Source: AWTP1-13 sp035762425
GTDB lineage: Bacteria > Pseudomonadota > Alphaproteobacteria > Rhizobiales > Hyphomicrobiaceae
Assembly: GCA_035762425.1 (NCBI GenBank)
Contig: DASTOW010000161.1
Span: 1-21,332 of the forward strand
DNA length: 21,332 nt
Direction: 5' to 3'
The notes beneath the pieces are model-generated. The model ran no database searches, was not told where the DNA came from, and saw only the letters and a list, made by a program, of their open reading frames with translations. Both the position numbers and the translations under genes were made by a program. Positions 1 through 7,025 of the stretch are shown here, in pieces (position 1 is the stretch's first letter; every line of letters begins with the position of its first letter).

Positions 1-479
1 CAGAACGGTATGAGGAAGGTCGGATAGGTGAGGATCAGCGACCAGGGCGTGTCGCCCAGCTTGTAGTTACGGATGATCTCCGACAGCGGAATGAAGAGCA
101 GCGTCTGCGGCACGAGGTAGGTGATGAAGATGCCGGTGCCCAGGCTGCCGGCGAAGGGAAAGTTCAGCCGCGACAGCGCGTAGCCGGCGAAGATGCCGCA
201 GAACAGCGAGATGGCGGTGGAGGCGAGCGCGATCAGCATGGTGTTCATGAGCCAGGTGGCGAACATGGTCTCGGTGAACAGGTACTTGATGTGCAGCAGC
301 GTCGGATGCCACGTCCAGAACGGGTTGTAGTTGACCGCGCGCCAGGGACGGTAGAGTTCGCCGTCCGGCCGGAACGTGGTGATGATCATCCAGTAGAACG
401 GGAACAGCAGGAAGATCAGGAACAGCGTGAGAGGGATGTAGAAGAACACCCACCGCCGCCAGATTGCGCCCTCGATCAT
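1..479 (-). CDS. ABC sugar-type transporter permease, MalG/UgpE family (3' end cut by window edge)
   Basis: Reading from the ATG at 479-477 down to base 1 gives an unbroken frame of about 159 residues that begins MIEGAIWRRWVFFYIPLTLF. It has the layout of the second inner-membrane subunit of carbohydrate (CUT1) importers: a first membrane helix at about 10-32 ending FPFYWMIITTFRP, a periplasmic stretch, NTMLIALASTAISLFCGIFAGYAL as a helix, then the conserved FITYLVPQTLLFIPL segment. The window ends at TYPTFLIPF, before the EAA loop that contacts the ATPase, so the coupling motif cannot be seen. The start overlaps the stop of the upstream permease by one base (TGATG), which implies translational coupling in one operon. 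The family is clear; the substrate cannot be told. The ATPase gene is not in the window. Confidence 0.9.
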   Translation of the reverse strand, partial: MIEGAIWRRWVFFYIPLTLFLIFLLFPFYWMIITTFRPDGELYRPWRAVNYNPFWTWHPTLLHIKYLFTETMFATWLMNTMLIALASTAISLFCGIFAGYALSRLNFPFAGSLGTGIFITYLVPQTLLFIPLSEIIRNYKLGDTPWSLILTYPTFLIPF

Positions 480-1417
480 CAGCGGGTCTCCACGCGGCGA
501 ATGTAGAGCAGCTGGAAGATGACGATCAGGAACAGGATCGGGAACATGGCAAGCGACACCGCCGCGCCCATGCTGAGGATGCCGGTTCCCACGCCCAGCT
601 GATAGGCATACGTTGCAAACAGGTGCGTGGCGTTGGCTGGACCGCCGCCCGTCATCACGTAGACGATCTGGAAATCGGCGAACGTCTGGATGACGGAGAA
701 CAGCACCACCACCATGGTGACGGGCAACAGCAGCGGCCAGGTGATGTGAATGAAGCGCTGCCACGGCTTGGCGCCATCAATGGCGGCTGCCTCGTTGAGA
801 TCGGGGCTGATGGTTTGCAGTCCGGCCAGCAGCGAGATGGCAAAGAACGGCACGCCGCGCCAGATGTTGACGATGATGATGGACAGCATGGCGAGATCGG
901 GATCGCCGAGCCAATTGATGGCGCTCGAGATCAGGCCGAGCTTGTAGAACAACCAGTTGAGCACGCTGAAGGTGGGATCGAACATCCACTTCCAGGCGAA
1001 CGTCGACAGCACGGTCGGGATGATGAAGGGCAGCAGGATGAAGGCGCGCGTGAAGGCCTTGAACCTGAAGTGGCGATTGAGCAGCATCGCCAGCCACAGT
1101 CCGAGGGCCAGCTTGAACACGGTGGTGACGGCTGTGTAGAAGCAGGTATTCCAGACGACGTGTGCGAAGATCGGATCGGTCATCAGCCGCTGGAAATTTT
1201 GCAGACCGACGAACTCGCCCGGTATGCCGACGCGCGCGCTGCTGACCGACAACAGGATGCCGCGCACGAACGGGTAGGCGATGAACAGACCGAGCAGGGT
1301 AAGCGTTGGCAGCAGCAGGAGGAAAGCCAGGCTGCGCTCGTTCTCAAGCGGTCGCCACTTTTGCCTGGGTGGCTTTTGATGCATGCCGACGTCGGCGCCG
1401 GCGACCGTGACTGCCAT
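479..1417 (-). CDS. ABC sugar-type transporter permease, MalF/UgpA family
   Basis: This is the first inner-membrane permease of a carbohydrate-type (CUT1) importer, 312 residues from the chosen start. It has a cytoplasmic N-terminus, a first helix at about 30-58 (LAFLLLLPTLTLLGLFIAYPF), further helices at about 92-112, 122-143, 176-199, 229-250 and 278-306, and the EAA loop at about 209-228 (EAAAIDGAKPWQRFIHITWP) that docks on the ATPase. An in-frame ATG lies 9 codons upstream at 1444. The ATG at 1417 is preferred because AGGA lies 8 bases before it, while 1444 has no good ribosome site. The gene follows the binding-protein gene after a gap with two hairpins and overlaps the next permease by one base. 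Sugar, polyol or glycerol-phosphate type substrates are all possible. Confidence 0.92.
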   Translation of the reverse strand: MAVTVAGADVGMHQKPPRQKWRPLENERSLAFLLLLPTLTLLGLFIAYPFVRGILLSVSSARVGIPGEFVGLQNFQRLMTDPIFAHVVWNTCFYTAVTTVFKLALGLWLAMLLNRHFRFKAFTRAFILLPFIIPTVLSTFAWKWMFDPTFSVLNWLFYKLGLISSAINWLGDPDLAMLSIIIVNIWRGVPFFAISLLAGLQTISPDLNEAAAIDGAKPWQRFIHITWPLLLPVTMVVVLFSVIQTFADFQIVYVMTGGGPANATHLFATYAYQLGVGTGILSMGAAVSLAMFPILFLIVIFQLLYIRRVETR

Positions 1418-1450
1418 GGACCGTTTCCTGTTGCGTCCTATCATCCGGTC

Positions 1451-1476
1451 GGCCGCCTCGCCGAAGCGAAGCGGCC
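1451..1476 (-). promoter_or_regulatory. 11-bp stem with UUCG tetraloop between binding-protein and permease genes
   Basis: On the minus strand the arms GGCCGCTTCGC and GCGAGGCGGCC pair over 11 positions (one G-T) around TTCG. The RNA loop is therefore C(UUCG)G, the extra-stable tetraloop class. No T-run follows on the transcribed strand, so it is not a classical intrinsic terminator. Its place, 34 bases before the permease start and after the binding-protein gene, suits an mRNA-stabilising or partial read-through element. The structure is seen directly; the role is inferred. Confidence 0.6.
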
Positions 1477-1500
1477 GCCAGACTTATGTCGTTGGGTGAC

Positions 1501-1522
1501 GTCGGGCCATGCATGGCCCGAC
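1501..1522 (-). promoter_or_regulatory. Perfect 22-bp palindrome just after the binding-protein stop codon
   Basis: GTCGGGCCATG is followed directly by its exact reverse complement CATGGCCCGAC, so the element is a perfect 22-bp palindrome. It begins 8 bases past the TAA of the binding-protein gene on the minus strand. As RNA it would fold into a hairpin with a minimal loop; as DNA it could also be a dimer binding site. With the UUCG hairpin 24 bases further on it makes two structured elements in a row. Confidence 0.55.
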
Positions 1523-1530
1523 CATGTGCC

Positions 1531-2856
1531 TTAGGCGCCGTAGATCTTCTTGAGTTCGCCATCGCATGCCGCAACCGCATCCTCGGCCTTCTGGCCCTTG
1601 ATGGCGGCTCCGACCATGTTGCCGAGCAGATACTTGGTCAGCACCTCGGCAGCCTTGGCGTTCGGCTCACCTGGATAGCCTGGCGTCAGGCCCTGCTTAC
1701 CGGCAACCGCAAACGGCTCCATCACCGGGTTCTGCTTCCACATGGCGTGGGTTTCCCAGCTGCTGGTGCCCGGCGTGTAGAAGCCCTGGCCGGTGGTGAA
1801 CCACTGATCGTAGTTCTCCTTGGTGTGGATGAAGCGCAGCAGGTCCTTGGCCGCCTTCTCGTTCTTCGTGTAGCTCGGCATCACGTGCGAGGTGTACGTG
1901 TGCATGCCGAACTGACCCTTCGGGCCACCCGGCAGCGGCGCATGCAGGATGTCGTCCTTCAGCGGCTTGCCGTCGGCCGTCTTGTACTGATCGGCCTTGC
2001 GCACGCTCTCGATATAGATGGAGGCGCCGTTCAGGGTCGAGCAGATCGTGCCGGCCAGAAACGCGCGGTTGTTGGAGGCGTCATCCCAGGCAAGACCACC
2101 CTCGTCGAAGGCGTCTTTCCAGGCCCCCACCATCCACTTGACGGCCTCGACCGTCTCCTTGGAATTGAGGACGACCTTGCCCTTGTCGTCGATCTCGGTG
2201 CTGCCGAACGACCACAGCAGGGGATAGACGAAGGTCGGCGGATCGCCGAACGACTGGCCGAGCGACTGGCCAATCGGGTAGCCCTTGGCCTTCAGCTTCT
2301 TGCCAGCATCGCGATACTCGTCCCAGGTCTTGGGGAATGCGTTGAGGCCAACCTCGGCGAACAAAGATTTGCGGTAGGCATTCATGGCGCCGATCATGGC
2401 CATCGGCATCGAGAAGTATTTGCCGCCTGACGAACAGTTGCCAACGGAGATTTTGTAGTAGGCGCCTTGCGCCTTGCTCACTTCCTCTGCGACGTCCGTC
2501 AGATCGACCAGGCTCGCCTTGTAGAGATGCGGGTGGTTGTTGAACAGCATGATGAGATCGGGGCCGGCGCCCGACTGGATGCCGGCGGTGATGCGCGGCT
2601 GCAGGTCGTTGCCATTGACGGTCTCGTAGTTGACCTTGATGCCGAGCGACTTCTCGGCTTCCGGCAGCAGTTTCTGGCGCATCAGCTGGTCGCAGGCCGG
2701 GACGAAATCGTTCCAGCGCAGCCAGTGCACGGTCGTCGTCTGTGCATAGGCGGGCGCCCTTCCTGTGGCCAAGATGCCGGCCATTCCGCCCGCCTTCAAC
2801 GCGAGCGTGCCGGCACCCGATACCTTGAGGAATTTGCGTCGCGTAACACGAGCCAT
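1531..2856 (-). CDS. Tat-exported ABC transporter substrate-binding protein, family 1 (sugar type)
   Basis: This is a periplasmic solute receptor of 441 residues that delivers substrate to the permease pair downstream. The N-terminus carries a twin-arginine signal (TRRKFLK at about residues 5-11), a hydrophobic and small-residue stretch and a probable cleavage after AYA in RAPAYAQ. The mature part starts with TTVHWLRWNDF and includes GPDLIMLFNN and TWDEYRDAGKKLKAKG, typical of family 1 sugar-binding proteins. The ATG at 2856 follows GGGAGGA at 6 bases spacing. A TTG 15 bases upstream is in frame but overlaps that ribosome site, so it was not used. A matching promoter lies at 2909-2937. Tat export implies folding before export, which is less common than Sec for this family but frequent in alphaproteobacteria. 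The ligand is not predictable here. Confidence 0.93.
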   Translation of the reverse strand: MARVTRRKFLKVSGAGTLALKAGGMAGILATGRAPAYAQTTTVHWLRWNDFVPACDQLMRQKLLPEAEKSLGIKVNYETVNGNDLQPRITAGIQSGAGPDLIMLFNNHPHLYKASLVDLTDVAEEVSKAQGAYYKISVGNCSSGGKYFSMPMAMIGAMNAYRKSLFAEVGLNAFPKTWDEYRDAGKKLKAKGYPIGQSLGQSFGDPPTFVYPLLWSFGSTEIDDKGKVVLNSKETVEAVKWMVGAWKDAFDEGGLAWDDASNNRAFLAGTICSTLNGASIYIESVRKADQYKTADGKPLKDDILHAPLPGGPKGQFGMHTYTSHVMPSYTKNEKAAKDLLRFIHTKENYDQWFTTGQGFYTPGTSSWETHAMWKQNPVMEPFAVAGKQGLTPGYPGEPNAKAAEVLTKYLLGNMVGAAIKGQKAEDAVAACDGELKKIYGA

Positions 2857-2908
2857 CGTACGTCCTCCCAAAGATTATGAATCGTCGACTTTTTGCAGTC
2901 GTGGCGAA

Positions 2909-2937
2909 AGTCTAGGTGGATATGGTACCCGAGACAA
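2909..2937 (-). promoter_or_regulatory. Candidate sigma70 promoter of the ABC importer operon
   Basis: On the minus strand TTGTCT (2937-2932) and TAGACT (2914-2909) are separated by exactly 17 bases, each matching the -35 and -10 consensus at 4 of 6 positions. The predicted start near 2902 leaves a leader of about 45 bases before the ATG. The leader opens with a short inverted repeat, CGACT and AGTCG at 2886-2890 and 2897-2901, of unknown role. Confidence 0.45.
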
Positions 2938-3123
2938 GCTCTCGCCGCATGCCGACTCCAGTACGACAGCCAAACAAGGTTATGCTTTGCGCCGGCGACC
3001 GTTTCCCAACCGGCGGCGGACGTCCGACCGATGGGCAGCCGGCCCAAACGCTCATTTTTGCGGCAACCAACCTGTACGATTTTTCATGCCACGACAAACC
3101 ACGTGCCCGCCCCAGGTCGTCGA

Positions 3124-3642
3124 ATGGTAACTGCGCTGCAACCCTACCGCGCTGAGCGCTACGACATTGGTGCTGCGCGCGATGGCCGGCCACTCGCCCT
3201 GCAGCCGATCACAGCCGCAATGGCCGATCGCCTGGGCGAGGCCATCGCCCAAATCGGGCCGTGGGCGCACTACGCAATTGCCGACACCGCGCTGGCCGAG
3301 GCGTTCAAGTCCACCGGCACGATCACCGCCAGCTACCAAATCGAATGCGCGGGCGAGAGTGCGGGTGCGGTCGTCATTCGCCCGCAATGGCTGGTCGGGG
3401 CCTATTTGCAGATGCTGGCCGTGCTGCCGGCGTTCCAGGGGCAGGGCATCGGCACGCGCGTGGTCGCGTGGTTCGAAGCCGAGGCACGCCTGAAGGGGCG
3501 CAGCGCGTGGCTGTGTGTGAGCGCGTTCAATCCCGGCGCGCAGCGTCTCTACCGGACGCACGGCTTTGAGCTGGTTGCGAGGCTCGCTGATCTGGTGCGC
3601 GACGGCGACGACGAGTTGCTGATGCGCAAGCGGCTCAAGTGA
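3124..3642 (+). CDS. GNAT-family N-acetyltransferase
   Basis: This is a 172-residue acyl-CoA-dependent acyltransferase of the GNAT fold, cytoplasmic. The acetyl-CoA pyrophosphate loop is visible as QGQGIGTR at about 105-112, preceded by the beta strand LQMLAVLPAF, and followed by the late motif NPGAQRLYRTHGFE at about 136-149, as in RimI-like enzymes. The frame is open further upstream, but the ATG at 3124 gives a normal GNAT length, and sequence before it (from about 2893) reads as non-coding promoter region. The ribosome site is weak (CAGG about 8 bases before). It is transcribed towards yqgE and has no operon partner. The acceptor substrate is unknown: amine, peptide N-terminus or small molecule are all possible. 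Confidence 0.85.
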   Translation: MVTALQPYRAERYDIGAARDGRPLALQPITAAMADRLGEAIAQIGPWAHYAIADTALAEAFKSTGTITASYQIECAGESAGAVVIRPQWLVGAYLQMLAVLPAFQGQGIGTRVVAWFEAEARLKGRSAWLCVSAFNPGAQRLYRTHGFELVARLADLVRDGDDELLMRKRLK

Positions 3643-3694
3643 GTTTAGCGAGTGCTGTCGACAGGGCCGGTCCCGGTTCGGGTAGGTGCGGCGG

Positions 3695-4294
3695 CTAGGC
3701 GTGGCCAGCTTCGCTGACGAGGTGCGAGGGATCGATGCCGATCTTGGACAGCGCGCGCCCGTATTTCTGCTCGAGGTCGGTGTCGAACAGCAGGTCGAGA
3801 TCGGCGGGGCAGTGCAGCCAGCCGTTGGCGGCGATCTCGGTCTCGAGCTGGCCGGCGCGCCAGCCGGCATAGCCGAGCGCCAGGATGGCGCGGTCCGGAC
3901 CCTTGCCGCCAGCGATCGCTTTCAGGATGTCGATGGTGGCGGTCAGGCACACGCCGTCGTCGATCGGCAGCGTCGAATCGTCGACGAAGTAGTCGGCGCT
4001 GTGCAGCACGAAGCCGCGGCCGGTCTCCACCGGCCCGCCCACGTGCACCTGCAGGTCGATCAAGTCCGATTCATCGTCGCTATCGGTGGAGATGCTGAGC
4101 TGGCCCAACAGCTCGGGGAAACTGATGTGGGGCGCGCGCTGATTGATGATGAGCCCCATCGCACCTTCGGCCGAATGTGCGCACATATAGATGACCGAGC
4201 GGGCGAAGCGCTTGTCGCTCATGATCGGCATCGCAATCAGCAGCTGGCCGTCGAGATAACCATCCTGGGACTTGCGCTTTTTCGGAGTTCGCAT
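3695..4294 (-). CDS. yqgE: YqgE/AlgH family protein (UPF0301)
   Basis: The 199-residue product matches the compact YqgE/AlgH family, about 185-200 residues in other bacteria. Recognisable blocks are GQLLIAMPIMSDKRFARSVIYMCAHSAEGAMGLIINQ near the N-terminus, VHVGGPVETGRGFVLHS in the middle and ALGYAGWRAGQLETEIAANGWL near the C-terminus. The biochemical role is unsettled; AlgH was described as a regulator of alginate genes in Pseudomonas, but the family is much wider. It is divergent from the DsbD-N gene with a gap of about 130 bases. In many alphaproteobacteria yqgE, this DsbD-N gene and a peroxiredoxin are neighbours, as I recall and as seen here. The ATG at 4294 is used; its ribosome site is weak. 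Confidence 0.92.
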   Translation of the reverse strand: MRTPKKRKSQDGYLDGQLLIAMPIMSDKRFARSVIYMCAHSAEGAMGLIINQRAPHISFPELLGQLSISTDSDDESDLIDLQVHVGGPVETGRGFVLHSADYFVDDSTLPIDDGVCLTATIDILKAIAGGKGPDRAILALGYAGWRAGQLETEIAANGWLHCPADLDLLFDTDLEQKYGRALSKIGIDPSHLVSEAGHA

Positions 4295-4374
4295 GGGGTA
4301 AGACTAACGCCTTGACGGCGCGCCTGTGAAGGGGTGACGGGGGCCTGCTGCAACCGGGGTCAAGGATACTTGAA

Positions 4375-4402
4375 TTGAGCTTGCCAAAGCCTGACATAGG
4401 AT
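4375..4402 (+). promoter_or_regulatory. Candidate promoter for the DsbD-N gene
   Basis: TTGAGC (4375-4380) and TAGGAT (4397-4402) are separated by 16 bases, each 4 of 6 to the sigma70 consensus. The predicted start near 4409 would leave a very short leader of about 15 bases that still includes the GAGGAG ribosome site. The match is modest and the call is tentative. Confidence 0.3.
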
Positions 4403-4423
4403 CGTGCAAACACCGAGGAGTAA

Positions 4424-5302
4424 ATGACCACTCCCCCTATGCAACGCGGATGGGCGGCCCGGGCTGTATTGTGCGGCGCGCTGATGGCGGCGGCCCTGGT
4501 CCTATGGCCGGCGCCCATGCAAGCGGCCAGTCAGGCCGCGGTTGCCACACAATGGGTGTCGTTGCATGGCGCACGCATCCGGCTGGTCGCCGGGCCGGCA
4601 GCAGGCCATGCCAAGGGCTATCTCGCCGGCGTGGAACTCGAGCTGGCTCAGGACTGGAAGACCTACTGGCGCATGCCTGGCGATGCCGGCATACCGCCGC
4701 TGTTTGACTGGTCCAAATCGATCAACACCGCGGCTGTCACGGTTCTCTACCCAACGCCGACGCGCCTACACGAGCCCGCTGCCGAGACGGTGGGCTACAA
4801 GGGCAGCATGATGTTTCCGGTTGAGGTGAAGCCGCTCGATCCGGCCAAGCCAGTCGTGCTCGACCTCAAGATGGAACTCGGCATCTGCAAAGACATCTGC
4901 ATTCCAGCCGAGGTGCAGCTATCGCTGACCATTCCTGCCTCGGGTCTGTCGGGCGCTTCGCCGGTCCAGGCCTGGCGCGAGCGCGTGCCGCGGCCGCAGC
5001 CGCTGCGCGGGTCCGGCGACCCCGAATTGAAGAGCGTGACGGCGGTGCTGGAGGGGTCGGCACCGCGGCTGCTGGTCGAAGTGGCATTTCCGGGCGGCTC
5101 GAAGAACGCCGATGTGTTCATCGAGGCACCGGATGGCCTTTATGTGCCGATGACCAAGCGGCTGGCCGATGGGGCGGGCGGTATTGCCCGCTTCGAGGTC
5201 GACCTGTCACGTGTCGATGCCCACGACTTCAAGGGCAAGCAGCTGATCCTGACGCTGGTCGGCGACAACGGCGCGGCGACTGAGGCGACCTGGCAGCTTT
5301 AG
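4424..5302 (+). CDS. Stand-alone DsbD N-terminal-domain (DsbD-alpha/ScsB-like) periplasmic protein
   Basis: The 292-residue product begins with a signal peptide (hydrophobic run at about 12-31, probable cleavage near AQ/QAAS at 33-36). The mature part resembles the N-terminal periplasmic domain of DsbD and ScsB: YLAGVELELAQDWKTYWRMPGDAGIPP, then YKGSMMFPVEV, then the redox motif ELGICKDICIPAEVQL with a Cys155-X3-Cys159 pair. In full-length DsbD this domain passes electrons to periplasmic thiol proteins. Here the transmembrane electron-relay domain and C-terminal thioredoxin domain are both absent, so it must act with a separate membrane partner that is not in this window, or have another role. 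GAGGAG lies 3 bases before the ATG. A peroxiredoxin follows at 135 bases. Family confidence is high; the electron route is inferred. Confidence 0.88.
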   Translation: MTTPPMQRGWAARAVLCGALMAAALVLWPAPMQAASQAAVATQWVSLHGARIRLVAGPAAGHAKGYLAGVELELAQDWKTYWRMPGDAGIPPLFDWSKSINTAAVTVLYPTPTRLHEPAAETVGYKGSMMFPVEVKPLDPAKPVVLDLKMELGICKDICIPAEVQLSLTIPASGLSGASPVQAWRERVPRPQPLRGSGDPELKSVTAVLEGSAPRLLVEVAFPGGSKNADVFIEAPDGLYVPMTKRLADGAGGIARFEVDLSRVDAHDFKGKQLILTLVGDNGAATEATWQL

Positions 5303-5361
5303 GTGCGCCGGCTCAGCAGACCGGCTCCAGAGTCCCATCATCACACTCATGACATCCTGGC

Positions 5362-5390
5362 TTGGCTTCAATGTCGGGAGCGCCTAAGTT
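5362..5390 (+). promoter_or_regulatory. Candidate promoter for the peroxiredoxin gene
   Basis: TTGGCT (5362-5367) and TAAGTT (5385-5390) are 17 bases apart; the -35 is 4 of 6 and the -10 only 3 of 6. It would give the peroxiredoxin its own transcript with a leader of about 40 bases. Read-through from the DsbD-N gene is equally possible. Confidence 0.28.
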
Positions 5391-5437
5391 CGGCGCGGGT
5401 TTCCCGTTGCCAAGTCCATTGCAGAGAGGATCATGCC

Positions 5438-5926
5438 ATGACGATCAAGGTCGGCGACCGCTTGCCCGATACCACCTTCATGACCATGGGTGCCGACGGC
5501 GCGCCCAAGCCGGCCAAGACGTCGGACGTGTTCGGCGGCAAGAAGGTCGCCCTGTTCGCGGTGCCCGGCGCCTTCACGCCGACCTGCCACAAGCAGCACA
5601 TGGCGGGCTTCGTGCAGAACTTCGGCGAGCTCAAGAGCAAGAAGTTCGACACGGTGGTGTGCACGGCAGTGAACGACATCTTCGTACTGACCGCCTGGGC
5701 CAAGGAGTCCAACGCGGACGGAAAGATCGAAATGCTGGCCGACGGCAGCGCCGAGTTCGCCAAGAAGGTAGGGCTCGAGGTCGACCTCACCGCACGCGGG
5801 CTCGGGGTGCGTTCCAAGCGCTATTCGATGATCGTCGAGGACGGCGTCGTGAAGTCGCTCAACATCGATGAGACGCCGGGCGTGCACGACATGTCGAGCG
5901 CCACCAAGCTGTGTAGCCTGGCGTAG
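5438..5926 (+). CDS. Prx5-type peroxiredoxin
   Basis: This 162-residue thiol peroxidase reduces hydrogen peroxide and organic peroxides. The peroxidatic cysteine is C50 in PGAFTPTCHKQH, the signature of the Prx5/atypical 2-Cys group, with the conserved arginine region GLGVRSKRYS at about 121-130. Further cysteines are C75 and C159; C159, near the C-terminus, is a possible resolving residue, though many bacterial Prx5 enzymes use external thiols. There is no signal peptide, so it is cytoplasmic. The start was chosen because AGAGAGGA ends 7 bases before this ATG; the frame is open upstream to 5303 but reads as untranslated sequence. A strong terminator follows at 5955, so this is the last gene of its transcript. 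Confidence 0.95.
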   Translation: MTIKVGDRLPDTTFMTMGADGAPKPAKTSDVFGGKKVALFAVPGAFTPTCHKQHMAGFVQNFGELKSKKFDTVVCTAVNDIFVLTAWAKESNADGKIEMLADGSAEFAKKVGLEVDLTARGLGVRSKRYSMIVEDGVVKSLNIDETPGVHDMSSATKLCSLA

Positions 5927-5954
5927 CCGCCGACGATACGCAGCCACGCTTTGC

Positions 5955-5996
5955 GATGTCACCCCGCCGAAGCCGGCGCGGGTGACATCTTGTTTT
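5955..5996 (+). terminator. Intrinsic terminator after the peroxiredoxin gene
   Basis: GATGTCACCC (5955-5964) pairs perfectly with GGGTGACATC (5980-5989), with a further inner GCCG/CGGC stem, and the hairpin is followed at once by TTGTTTT. It lies 29 bases after the peroxiredoxin stop and is the clearest rho-independent terminator in the window. Confidence 0.85.
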
Positions 5997-6011
5997 GGGG
6001 GCGATACTCGG

Positions 6012-6029
6012 CTGTTCCATCCGGAACAG
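6012..6029 (+). promoter_or_regulatory. Perfect 7-bp inverted repeat upstream of a secreted-protein gene
   Basis: CTGTTCC (6012-6018) and GGAACAG (6023-6029) form a perfect inverted repeat with a 4-base spacer. It lies between the peroxiredoxin terminator and the next start codon at 6112, a place suited to a dimeric repressor or activator site, or a leader hairpin. No regulator was matched to it. Confidence 0.35.
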
Positions 6030-6111
6030 AAGCGCTGCCGTCTTGCATGCTTCTCTTGTGTGCGGGTCCTTGGCTGCCGCCTGGCAGCAGCAATCGTACA
6101 AGAGGGGTGGC

Positions 6112-6969
6112 ATGTTGCTCGAGAGCAATTGGGCTCGTTTTGTCGTGGCCGCAATGCTGTGCGGTACTGTTGCGTCGGCCTCGCCGGCGGCGGCCTACAA
6201 GTGGCCCGGCGACGGCGCCCATCACATGGCGGTCCTGGCGGCGATGGTGATCGGGCAGTCTTGTCGCGGCTCGCTTTCGCGCCAGGAGCGGGTGGAGATG
6301 CGCACGTATCTTACGGCGAAGCGGCGCGAGCACGAGAAGCAGCAGGCGGACCCCAAATCACGCGAGGCCAACCAGATCCAGCAGGACCAGCTCGATGGTC
6401 TGGCGCAGGCGCTGGCGGTGCTGATCGCGCCGGATCAAGTGCAGAAGGTGACCGCCTACTACAGCCGCCTCGCAACCGAGCAGCAGGCGGCGAAGGACAA
6501 GTCCGGGACCTATCCGCCCCTCTCGTGGGCCACCGTGCAACGCGGCGTGGCCGGCGCCTTCAACAGGGCGTTGCGGAGGACAGGGAGCTGCGATGCCGAC
6601 AACTTGGAGTTTGCCCGCGACATGGCCAAGCGCGTGCGAACGGCCATGTCGGCTGAGGCCTGGCTGGCATTGTCCGGCAGGCCGCTTGGCAAGCACGGCA
6701 GGTTCGGCGATGTGATCGTTGCCCGAGTGATAGGGCGCAAATGCCCAGACTTACTGTCAGCAGCGGAAACGGCCGAGCTGCAGGCCTACATCGATCGCAC
6801 GTTCGCCGAATTGGCCAGAACCGCCAAACGTGCGGACGCCGCCGAGCGCGCCTTTCTTGCCAAGGCGGAGGCCAGATACGAGCGGGGCTTTGCCGGCTGC
6901 GAGGGCTATTCGGCGATCCAGGCGCGCAAGGCGCTCGAGCAGGCGCGGGGTGGCGCCGCCCCTCAATAA
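6112..6969 (+). CDS. Secreted protein of unknown function with two Cys-containing repeat halves
   Basis: I do not recognise this family. The 285-residue product has a signal peptide (hydrophobic run at about 9-28, cleavage probable near AAA-YK). The mature part is helical, rich in Ala, Arg and Gln, and has four cysteines: C51, C160, C211 and C263. Two segments align by eye: VIGQSCRGSLSRQERVEMR (46-64) and VIGRKCPDLLSAAETAELQ (206-224), followed in both by a Tyr two residues later. A weaker second pair surrounds C160 and C263. This suggests an internal duplication with one disulfide or one metal-binding pair per half. AGAGGGG lies before the ATG. It is transcribed alone, convergent with another secreted Cys-motif protein. 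Its export with paired cysteines would make it a plausible client of the DsbA-like proteins in this window, which is inference only. Confidence 0.75.
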   Translation: MLLESNWARFVVAAMLCGTVASASPAAAYKWPGDGAHHMAVLAAMVIGQSCRGSLSRQERVEMRTYLTAKRREHEKQQADPKSREANQIQQDQLDGLAQALAVLIAPDQVQKVTAYYSRLATEQQAAKDKSGTYPPLSWATVQRGVAGAFNRALRRTGSCDADNLEFARDMAKRVRTAMSAEAWLALSGRPLGKHGRFGDVIVARVIGRKCPDLLSAAETAELQAYIDRTFAELARTAKRADAAERAFLAKAEARYERGFAGCEGYSAIQARKALEQARGGAAPQ

Positions 6970-7025
6970 CCACGGCGCCATGCCTCTCTCGCACGCATTG
7001 CCGGAAAGACAGGCAGAACCGGTGC

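Noticed and set aside
464..1534. 356-residue frame antisense to the permease
   Set aside because: Product is an Asp/Glu/Gln/His-rich mirror of membrane helices; not a protein family.
1486..2430. 314-residue frame antisense to the binding-protein gene
   Set aside because: It mirrors codon bias of the real minus-strand gene and has no ribosome site or recognisable domain.
3095..3102. Other CACGTG sites (near 1885, 3098, 4040, 5207, 7909, 16908) as extra parS sites
   Set aside because: The flanking bases do not match TGTTN...NAACA, so only the 10690 site is kept.
2893..3123. Upstream extension of the GNAT frame
   Set aside because: Covers the divergent promoter region and would add 77 residues with no similarity to GNAT proteins.
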